Positions 9,035-15,527 of a stretch of 44,698 nucleotides of DNA are shown one piece after another. The DNA comes from Clostridium ljungdahlii (GTDB taxonomy: Bacteria; Bacillota; Clostridia; Clostridiales; Clostridiaceae). Location of the stretch: assembly GCF_001636845.1 (NCBI RefSeq), contig NZ_LITT01000017.1, forward strand, positions 1 to 44,698, given 5' to 3'. The number at the start of each line of letters is the position of its first letter. The first letter of the stretch is position 1. The notes below the pieces were generated by a model. The model made no database searches. It was not told the origin of the DNA and saw only the letters and a list, made by a program, of their open reading frames with translations. Made by a program: the position numbers and the translations under genes.

Positions 9035-9098
9035 CGAATCTATCACCTAAAAGTCACACAGATGTAAGTTGAAGGTTCTATTATATAGGTAAAACATG
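9021..9098 (+). repeat. Promoter-region direct repeat, copy 1
   Basis: This ~78-bp segment is collinear, without gaps and roughly 90% identical, with 14748-14825 (offset 5727). It holds the end of a kinase gene, a BceR-like operator and the probable -10 region tattatatagg. The two copies sit directly upstream of the two ABC ATPase genes. Confidence 0.9.
9054..9067 (+). promoter_or_regulatory. BceR-like operator, copy 1
   Basis: TCACA-N4-TGTAA at 9054-9067 resembles the inverted TNACA-N4-TGTNA site bound by BceR-type response regulators. It lies ~15 bp upstream of the -10-like tattat. Confidence 0.55.
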
Positions 9099-9148
9099 AG
9101 AAAGGGGTGTAACAGCATTTATGAAAAATTAGTATTAAAAACGTAAGT

Positions 9149-10000
9149 ATGACATATAAAACAGGAAAAAAGGCACTAAGCAATATGAATTTGGAAGTGA
9201 ACAGCCCGAATTTTATAGGGCTTTTGGGTCCCAATGGTGCTGGAAAAAGTACCTTTATGAAACTATTAGTATCGAAGATAATACCAACAGCCGGCAAAAT
9301 AATTGTTGATGGTAAACCAATCCAAAAACACGAAAAAGAACTCAGAAAGCAGCTCGGGTATTTGCCCCAAAGCTTTGGTTTATATGACGAATTAACAGTT
9401 TATGAATTTTTGGACTACATGTGTGCATTAAAAGAAATTAAAAACAATGTGAAAGATATTATCAGACAAGCTATTGAACAGACTAATTTGCAAGAAAAAA
9501 GAAATTTCAAAATTAAAACTCTTTCAGGCGGTCAGAGGCAGCGTGTTGGTATAGCGCAAGTATTACTTGGAAATCCTGAACTTATCATTTTAGATGAGCC
9601 TACAGTTGGACTTGACCCAGAAGAAAGAATTAAATTCAGAAATGTATTTTCACAGACTGCAAATGACAAAATAGTATTACTTTCCACTCACATCATCGAT
9701 GATATACAAGCCATTTGCAATAGAATTATAATTATTAATAACGGTACGATTTTATTTGACGGAACTTCGCCGGATTTAATAAAAGCTGTACACGGACGTG
9801 TTGGTTTTATTGAGGAAAAGGATAACGAGGCTTTAGAAAAAAGAATTGGAGGTAAGTATATAATAACATCCAAATTGTTTACGGGTAATGGCATATCTTG
9901 TCGTGTTATTGGTAAAAAAATAGAAAGCTCTATTCCACTTATCGAGCCTACTCTTGAAGATGCGTACACATACGTCATACATAATGGGGGTGTCCATTAA
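9149..10000 (+). CDS. ABC transporter ATP-binding protein (N-terminus frameshifted)
   Basis: 283 aa with Walker A GPNGAGKST (~residues 28-36), Q-loop YLPQSFG, signature LSGGQRQRVG, Walker B LIILDEP and the H-loop STHII. The family N-terminus (KISIKNVS) is encoded immediately upstream in the same frame but is cut off by TGA at 9122. ATG 9121 would supply the start if the A5 run at 9124-9128 had one A fewer. As written, translation can begin only at ATG 9149, which lacks a ribosome site. It energises the two permeases that follow; the likely role is peptide-antibiotic efflux (inference). Confidence 0.85.
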   Translation: MTYKTGKKALSNMNLEVNSPNFIGLLGPNGAGKSTFMKLLVSKIIPTAGKIIVDGKPIQKHEKELRKQLGYLPQSFGLYDELTVYEFLDYMCALKEIKNNVKDIIRQAIEQTNLQEKRNFKIKTLSGGQRQRVGIAQVLLGNPELIILDEPTVGLDPEERIKFRNVFSQTANDKIVLLSTHIIDDIQAICNRIIIINNGTILFDGTSPDLIKAVHGRVGFIEEKDNEALEKRIGGKYIITSKLFTGNGISCRVIGKKIESSIPLIEPTLEDAYTYVIHNGGVH

Positions 10001-10600
10001 ATGAGAAATACATTTCTTGTCCATGAAACAAAGCGGATTCTGAAGTCCAGGTTTACTCAAATAATAATCTTACTTGCGTCATCTTCTCCTCTGATTGGTG
10101 CATTGCTCTCAAACTATATTAGCGAAGATATTAGCAATTCAATATTTGGAATAAATAGCTCTACTCTTTTATCTCAAACAATACTTTTTCCCGCAAAGAT
10201 AGGAGCAATACTTTCAACTCTTGCGTTTATTGCACTAACAGTTTTTGAGTTTGACAAAATACTTAGGTTTAGAGTCAATTATATAATTGAACCAATATCA
10301 AGTTCTATAAAGATACATTTAACCAAAATTACAGGATTAATGTGTGCTGGTTTTATTTCAACGGTTGGTTCAATGATAATTATGATCCCCCATTATATAT
10401 TTAACGTTGGCAGTCTAAGCAATTTTAGTTATTTACTGCTCAGTTACACCTTAATAATTTTTGGCTCGATTGTACTAACAATTCTTATGACTGCAGGATT
10501 TTACCTTACATTTAGAAACGTTAATATAACCTGCATTATTATGCTTTTAGCGGTGCTTTTTGGTTTCTCTTTTTGGAGTATTTTTCGTTTTTCAAAATGA
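10001..10600 (+). CDS. ABC permease part of a permease/M1-aminopeptidase fusion
   Basis: 199 aa with about five or six hydrophobic helices of the ABC2 permease type, beginning directly at the stop codon of the ATPase gene. It ends at TGA 10598-10600. The next frame continues without a gap as an M1 peptidase, which fits a single known architecture, the ABC permease/M1-family aminopeptidase fusion (~670 aa). The break falls in the T-rich stretch at ~10580-10593. Alone it would be half a transporter. Real decay, programmed frameshifting and sequence error are all possible. Confidence 0.7.
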   Translation: MRNTFLVHETKRILKSRFTQIIILLASSSPLIGALLSNYISEDISNSIFGINSSTLLSQTILFPAKIGAILSTLAFIALTVFEFDKILRFRVNYIIEPISSSIKIHLTKITGLMCAGFISTVGSMIIMIPHYIFNVGSLSNFSYLLLSYTLIIFGSIVLTILMTAGFYLTFRNVNITCIIMLLAVLFGFSFWSIFRFSK

Positions 10601-12008
10601 ACCAATTTTCAAACCAATTTCGCTTACGGATATTGTGTCAGTATTGATTAGTGGTAAAAAAGAAACGCCTGTAAACACCAATGTCATAGGAACTTCAAAT
10701 ATGTTTGTAGATTTTAAGATAGAAAAAGATAAAAATTGTGCTAGCGGAGCTTATTGTGAGGAACTGCAAAACGGTACTGATAAGCCTCAAAATGTATATT
10801 TTGAATTAGCAGACGATTACAACATTAATGAGATCAAGTTAGACAGTGTAGACATAAACTACACACAGGTTTCGTCCAAGATTTTGAATAGTGCAAAACT
10901 TAGCAACGTTTTTGAAATAAGCATTCCCAAAAACACTAAAGCTAAATTAAGCATAAGGTATTCAGGTACACCGAAAGCCATAAGTGCAACTAAAGATTTT
11001 TCCCAAGGAATCAACAAAAATTATATAAGTCTAGGGAAGGCTAATGAGATCACTCCTGTTGTTTATGTTGAACAAAAGGATAGGATTATTGGAGGAACAA
11101 TAAAAATAGACTCAAAGTTTACAGTCATAACTCAGGGAGAAAAAAATCGCAAAATTTCTGAACACGATGGTCTTACTGCTTGGAGTTTTTCTTGTGATAA
11201 ATTAAGTGATTTATCTTTGAAAGCCGGACAATATGGAATATTTGAAAGAAATGTAAGGGGCACAAATGTGGAGTTTTTCTATCCATTGGCTGCGAGAAAA
11301 GAATTTGAATCCAGAGGAAATGACACTTTAGATATATTCTCATTCTTTTCGGAAAAATTTGGGCCCCTAGGCAGAGATAGTCTTAAAGTAGTCGTAACAT
11401 CAGGAGTACAGGGCGGAGGTGGATTTCAAAGAGGAAATATTTCTTATGTTTCCGAAGATTGTTTAAAGAAAAAATCCAACGTGGATTCATCGCAAGCCTC
11501 TTCTTCTGACACTTTTGCTTTGCTCACGCATGAAATTGCTCATCAATGGTGGGGCACTGGAATAGATGTATCTAACGCAAACAGCCATAACCAAATAGAT
11601 AAAAATCACGATGAATGGTCAGATGAAGCTTTTGCGGATTTTAGCACTTATTTATTTTTGAAAAAGAAATTTGGAAAAGCCTATGCAGAAAATTTATTGG
11701 TGAAAAAGTGGAAAGAAGGAGCAAATGAATTGAATCGAAACTTTTATCGAAGAAATCCTGAATACATGAACAAATTATCAATGCTTCCAAAGTATTACGT
11801 CTCATTATTTTTAAGAGGTGGTGAAGTTTATGGTTTGGGACCACTTGAAGTTTACAATGTTTATAAGCAGATTGGTGAAGAAAAGTATTTTAATTCCATG
11901 AAAGTTATTTACAAAGAATATTATGGTAAAAAAGATAAAAAACTATCTTTTTCTAAGTTTTTAAATATTACTGGTGTCACAAAAGGAGGTAGCCGTCAAT
12001 GGATATAA
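10560..12008 (+). CDS. M1-family aminopeptidase domain of the same fusion, in another frame
   Basis: The frame opens at TTG 10560, but real coding probably begins where the permease frame fails (~10590). From ~10620 it is extracytoplasmic-type sequence. The zinc motif HEIAHQWWG lies at residues ~324-332, followed 25-30 residues on by DEWSDEAFADF, which supplies the third zinc ligand Glu. A Gly-rich GVQGGGGFQRG lies where the GAMEN-like substrate loop is expected. The family removes N-terminal residues; fused to an ABC permease, the natural substrate is unknown. It overlaps the next gene by 10 bp. Confidence 0.75.
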   Translation: MVSLFGVFFVFQNEPIFKPISLTDIVSVLISGKKETPVNTNVIGTSNMFVDFKIEKDKNCASGAYCEELQNGTDKPQNVYFELADDYNINEIKLDSVDINYTQVSSKILNSAKLSNVFEISIPKNTKAKLSIRYSGTPKAISATKDFSQGINKNYISLGKANEITPVVYVEQKDRIIGGTIKIDSKFTVITQGEKNRKISEHDGLTAWSFSCDKLSDLSLKAGQYGIFERNVRGTNVEFFYPLAARKEFESRGNDTLDIFSFFSEKFGPLGRDSLKVVVTSGVQGGGGFQRGNISYVSEDCLKKKSNVDSSQASSSDTFALLTHEIAHQWWGTGIDVSNANSHNQIDKNHDEWSDEAFADFSTYLFLKKKFGKAYAENLLVKKWKEGANELNRNFYRRNPEYMNKLSMLPKYYVSLFLRGGEVYGLGPLEVYNVYKQIGEEKYFNSMKVIYKEYYGKKDKKLSFSKFLNITGVTKGGSRQWI

Positions 12009-12733
12009 AAATTCTTAAATACGAGCTGAAAAGAATAATTTTTTCAAAAATATTTATGATAACTTTCATAATTGCACTTTTATTTTCAGTGATTGACCTC
12101 TATACAGAAATAATACAAGGTGTTTCTGGTATGGCACCTTTTTCCAAGTGGAGTTATTGCAAGTTTTTGTGTGATATAAATACGATTATGTTATTAATTC
12201 TAATGCTTTCTTGCACAGGACTTTTTTCTAGAAACGAACAAAGAGTAAGAGAAATTACTTCATGTACGTCTTTACCACAGAAAAAGTATTTGGCTACAAA
12301 AAGCTTTGCCCTGTTTATTTCTTACTTAATTATTGCCATATGCTGTATTTTGATAAGTTTGGTGTTTTACAAGACAACTTTTAATTTTACAGATTTTCAA
12401 AACTTTTTATCACCGATCTTAATAATACTACTTCCCACTTTTGTGTTTGTTTTTGGAACGAGTATGTTTTTAGGCAGCAAAAGCCAAACGTTGCTTTATG
12501 CTTGGATTCCAATTGTTTTGATCTTGTCACTTATAAGTTTTAACAGTTCACCTTTTATTGATATTTTCGCCAAAGGATATGTGACTTATATGCCTACAGT
12601 TCTACCAGTTGATAGTCTCGGTGAACCTGTTTTTAGATTGTCTTTAGATTTTATAATGAGTAGGCTTACATTTGCTCTAGTAGGAATGGTTTTATATGTG
12701 GCTTCATTTAAGAAGCTTTCTGGAAAACCTTAA
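11999..12733 (+). CDS. ABC transporter permease (ABC2 type)
   Basis: 244 aa with about six hydrophobic helices (near 16-36, 57-77, 104-126, 134-156, 163-181 and 217-236) and a short cytoplasmic start of the MKILKYELKRI type common to ABC2 permeases. ATG 11999 overlaps the end of the peptidase frame, with GGAGG at 11985-11989 as ribosome site, so the two are translationally coupled. It would pair with the fusion permease and the ATPase at 9149. No signature identifies the substrate. Confidence 0.8.
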   Translation: MDIKILKYELKRIIFSKIFMITFIIALLFSVIDLYTEIIQGVSGMAPFSKWSYCKFLCDINTIMLLILMLSCTGLFSRNEQRVREITSCTSLPQKKYLATKSFALFISYLIIAICCILISLVFYKTTFNFTDFQNFLSPILIILLPTFVFVFGTSMFLGSKSQTLLYAWIPIVLILSLISFNSSPFIDIFAKGYVTYMPTVLPVDSLGEPVFRLSLDFIMSRLTFALVGMVLYVASFKKLSGKP

Positions 12734-12783
12734 AAAGTTAGTATAAATCTATTAAGACAAAAGCTAATTTTTGTGTGGTTAGA

Positions 12784-12799
12784 TCTGCTGAACAGCAGA
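12784..12799 (+). terminator. Short hairpin after the first ABC operon
   Basis: A perfect 7-bp stem tctgctg/cagcaga with a 2-nt spacer lies in the 158-bp intergenic region. There is no T run, so terminator function is uncertain. Confidence 0.3.
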
Positions 12800-12857
12800 A
12801 AGTAAAAAGTTTATATGTATGCAACCCAAATAGCCTTGATGTTGTTTTATATTCAAT

Positions 12858-12886
12858 TTGTATATTTCCGTTAAAGGAAATATAAT
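12858..12886 (+). promoter_or_regulatory. Promoter with palindromic operator, HTH-RR-HK operon
   Basis: TTGTAT (12858-12863) and TATAAT (12881-12886) are 17 bp apart. A perfect inverted repeat, TATTTCC-N6-GGAAATA (12863-12869, 12876-12882), fills the spacer. A protein bound there would block or reshape the promoter; the small HTH protein just downstream is the natural candidate. Confidence 0.6.
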
Positions 12887-12907
12887 AAAATTATGGAGGT
12901 GCTATGC

Positions 12908-13102
12908 GTGGATTATATAACAACAAAAGAAGCAGCTAAAAATTGGAAAATCACAGACAGAATGGTAGTGTACTATTGCTCTGCTGGACGGATTAAAGGA
13001 GCTGAAAAAATGGGAAATACATGGCTTGTGCCTGCTCACGCTAAAAAACCGGCTGACGGACGATATAGGAGCAGTAAAGCAAAGGGTGGTGAAAATAAAT
13101 GA
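12908..13102 (+). CDS. Small helix-turn-helix (excisionase/MerR-like) protein
   Basis: 64 aa, almost entirely one DNA-binding domain: YITTKEAAKNWKITDRMVVYYCSAGRI is the helix-turn-helix, and NTWLVPAHAKKPADGR the wing and tail. Similar one-domain proteins often precede two-component genes in clostridial resistance islands. The start is GTG 12908, eight bases after GGAGGT at 12895-12900; ATG 12893 overlaps that site and is rejected. The end overlaps the response regulator start (ATGA), so the two are coupled. It may autoregulate through the palindrome upstream. Confidence 0.8.
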   Translation: MDYITTKEAAKNWKITDRMVVYYCSAGRIKGAEKMGNTWLVPAHAKKPADGRYRSSKAKGGENK

Positions 13103-13785
13103 AACGGATATTTTTGGTTGAGGATGATAAGACAATCGCCAGAAACCTTGTGCTTTTGCTCCGCTCGGAAGGATTTACAGTTACTCATGCCCCTACGCGT
13201 AGTGATGCTATTGCCATGCTTGCTGGAAATAAATTTGACCTGGCGCTTATAGATATTTCTTTGCCTGACGGAAATGGCTTTACAGTTTGCACGGAAATCA
13301 AAGAAATGCAGGATGTTCCCGTTATCTTTCTGACGGCTTCTGGTGATGAAGCGAGTGTTGTTACTGGGCTGAACATGGGCGCAGACGACTATATTACCAA
13401 GCCTTTTCGTCCACGTGAACTTATTGCACGAATTAGAACCGCCCTGCGAAAAAGCGGACGTTCTCCATCGGCTTTTGAAATCTGCGGGCTTCATGTTGAT
13501 ATGGCAAGCGGTGTTGTGAAAAAGGATGGCATCGAAGTTTTTCTTTCAGCATTGGAATATCGATTGCTTCTGGTATTTATTAATAATCCTAAAAGTATTA
13601 TCACAAGGAGCAGGTTGCTTGACGAATTGTGGGATGCTGCGGGCGAGTTTGTTAATGATAATACATTGACTGTATACATTAAACGACTGCGGGAGAAGAT
13701 AGAGAACAACCCAGCAAGTCCGAAAATAATTCTGACCGTTCGTGGGACTGGATATAGACTGGGGGACGGGTATGTTTCGGAATAG
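13099..13785 (+). CDS. OmpR-family response regulator
   Basis: 228 aa. The receiver domain (1-~120) has the acidic pair ED at 8-9, phospho-acceptor Asp in ALIDISLPDG (~52), Thr in FLTA and Lys in ITKPF. A winged-helix effector (~130-225) has the LSALEYRLL and NTLTVYIKRLREKI motifs. It is probably phosphorylated by the adjacent kinase and binds the TCACA-N4-TGTAA boxes before both ABC genes (inference). Codons are visibly richer in G/C than in flanking genes. Confidence 0.93.
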   Translation: MKRIFLVEDDKTIARNLVLLLRSEGFTVTHAPTRSDAIAMLAGNKFDLALIDISLPDGNGFTVCTEIKEMQDVPVIFLTASGDEASVVTGLNMGADDYITKPFRPRELIARIRTALRKSGRSPSAFEICGLHVDMASGVVKKDGIEVFLSALEYRLLLVFINNPKSIITRSRLLDELWDAAGEFVNDNTLTVYIKRLREKIENNPASPKIILTVRGTGYRLGDGYVSE

Positions 13786-14761
13786 AGAGTTTAGAAAGTT
13801 TGCTATTTTGTTCTCCTTAATAGCTGCAGCTGCTGTTACGTTGGAATTTGCAATTAATGCAGCAGCTGGAATTCTTGCCATTGCTTCTGCCACCACCTTT
13901 GGAATAGCGTTTTTTGCATTTACCAAAGCCCGATATAAAAGCATTGCACAAATTTCAGATCAAATTGATATTGTGCTTCATAATGCTGATCATCTGTATA
14001 TTTGTGAATTAGATGAGGGCGAACTTTCCATTCTGCAAAGCGAGGTAACAAAAATGACGCTGCGTATTCGGGAGCAAAATGATGCACTGAAAAAAGAAAA
14101 AGAACATCTTGCTGATTCGCTGGCCGACATAGCTCATCAACTCCGTACCCCTCTCACATCCGTAAACCTCATTCTATCATTATTAGAGAATAACCCTGAC
14201 GAAAATGAACGGAAAGCATTGATACGGGAAACAAAGGAATTATTTGTGCATATGGATTGGCTGCTTACTTCCCTTCTCAAATTATCCCGCCTGGATGCAG
14301 GCATTGTGGTTTTTAAATGTGAACAGATAGATGTGAATACTTTGATAAGCGCTGCGATTCACCCGCTTTTGATCCAAATGGAACTGCACGATATTGTTTT
14401 GCAAATAGACGTGCCGAAAGGGATAATCATTCAGGGCGATTCTGGTTGGCTTTCGGAAGCAATCCAAAATATCATCAAAAATTGCATGGAAAGTGCAGGC
14501 GATGATGGGAAGATTGAGATTATCGGCATGGACAACCCATTGTTTACCGAGATCACCATCCACGACAGCGGCGCGGGCTTTAAAAAGGAAGATTTACCCT
14601 TCCTGTTTGACAGGTTCTATCGTGGAAAAAACTCAAGTGCCACAGGATACGGGATTGGATTGGCTCTCTGCAAGATGATTATAACACGGCAGGGTGGGAC
14701 GATTACCGCCAAAAATCACTCACAGGGTGGTGCCATGTTTGACCTTCGTTTCCCAAAGTGA
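13772..14761 (+). CDS. Sensor histidine kinase, short intramembrane-sensing type
   Basis: 329 aa. Two adjacent helices (~10-30 and ~34-54) with almost no external loop mark a BceS-like kinase that senses within the membrane, usually through its partner ABC transporter. The H-box is in DIAHQLRTPL, followed by the N-box IIKNCMESAG and G-boxes DSGAGF and GYGIGLALCKMI. ATG 13772 follows GGGGGACGGG and overlaps the regulator end by 14 bp; the longer frame from 13742 is unlikely. The last codons plus downstream DNA are duplicated at 9017-9098. Confidence 0.92.
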   Translation: MFRNREFRKFAILFSLIAAAAVTLEFAINAAAGILAIASATTFGIAFFAFTKARYKSIAQISDQIDIVLHNADHLYICELDEGELSILQSEVTKMTLRIREQNDALKKEKEHLADSLADIAHQLRTPLTSVNLILSLLENNPDENERKALIRETKELFVHMDWLLTSLLKLSRLDAGIVVFKCEQIDVNTLISAAIHPLLIQMELHDIVLQIDVPKGIIIQGDSGWLSEAIQNIIKNCMESAGDDGKIEIIGMDNPLFTEITIHDSGAGFKKEDLPFLFDRFYRGKNSSATGYGIGLALCKMIITRQGGTITAKNHSQGGAMFDLRFPK

Positions 14762-14825
14762 CGAATCTCTCACTTTAAAGTCACAGAGATGTAAGTTGAG
14801 AGTTCTATTATATAGGTAAAACATG
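14748..14825 (+). repeat. Promoter-region direct repeat, copy 2
   Basis: The partner of 9021-9098, collinear at offset 5727. It contains the last kinase codons, a TCACA-N4-TGTAA box (14781-14794) and the tattatatagg -10 region, and leads into the second ABC ATPase. Recombination between the copies would remove 5.7 kb. Confidence 0.9.
14781..14794 (+). promoter_or_regulatory. BceR-like operator, copy 2
   Basis: TCACA-GAGA-TGTAA, the same inverted site as at 9054, with conserved distance to the -10-like sequence. Confidence 0.55.
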
Positions 14826-14843
14826 AAAAGGGAGGCTCACATA

Positions 14844-15527
14844 ATGGAGTTTTTAAAAATTGAAAATTTATGCAAGGTCTACGGCACTGGTGAAAATCAG
14901 GTTACTGCGCTTGACCATGTTTCGCTTACAATAGAAAAAGGAGGATTTACTTCAATTATCGGTTCCTCTGGCTCTGGCAAGTCCACTATACTGCATGCTA
15001 TCGCTGGTGTGGATGTGCCAACAAGCGGAAAGATATATTTAGAGGGTCAGGATGTATATGCACAGAACAATGAAAAACTTGCCATCTTCCGCAGGCGTCA
15101 GGTTGGACTGATTTATCAGTTTCACAACCTCATTCCCACTCTGAATGTTGTGGAAAACATCACATTGCCTATACTAATGGACAAACGAAAGGTCAATAAG
15201 AAGAGGTTGAATGAATTGCTGGAATTGCTTGGGTTAAAGGGACGAGAAACACATTTACCCAATCAGCTTTCAGGCGGTCAGCAGCAGCGTGTTTCCATAG
15301 GGCGTGCTTTGATGAACGCTCCGGCGGTAATGCTTGCGGATGAACCCACGGGTAGTTTGGACAGCCGAAATGGACATGAAATTATAAAGCTGCTTAAAGA
15401 AAGCAATAAAAAATACAATCAGACACTTATCGTTGTTACACATGACGAAGATATTGCCCTGCAAGCAGATCGCATTATCGGTATATCGGACGGCAAAGTA
15501 GTGCGAGACGAGAAGGTGAGACCATGA
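14844..15527 (+). CDS. ABC transporter ATP-binding protein (MacB/BceA type)
   Basis: 227 aa. Walker A GSSGSGKST (~39-47), Q-loop LIYQFHNLIPTLNV, signature LSGGQQQRVSIGRAL, Walker B VMLADEPTGSLDS and H-loop VTHD follow the LolD/MacB/BceA subgroup that works with FtsX-type permeases. ATG 14844 lies after GGGAGG; the earlier ATG at 14823 overlaps that site. The gene overlaps the permease by the ATGA at 15524-15527. With the kinase and regulator just upstream it forms a detoxification-type module against peptide antibiotics. Confidence 0.93.
   Translation: MEFLKIENLCKVYGTGENQVTALDHVSLTIEKGGFTSIIGSSGSGKSTILHAIAGVDVPTSGKIYLEGQDVYAQNNEKLAIFRRRQVGLIYQFHNLIPTLNVVENITLPILMDKRKVNKKRLNELLELLGLKGRETHLPNQLSGGQQQRVSIGRALMNAPAVMLADEPTGSLDSRNGHEIIKLLKESNKKYNQTLIVVTHDEDIALQADRIIGISDGKVVRDEKVRP

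Noticed and set aside
13036-13494. Long antisense frame opposite the response regulator
   Set aside because: It is the shadow of a well-supported gene with higher GC content; it has no ribosome site or recognisable domain.
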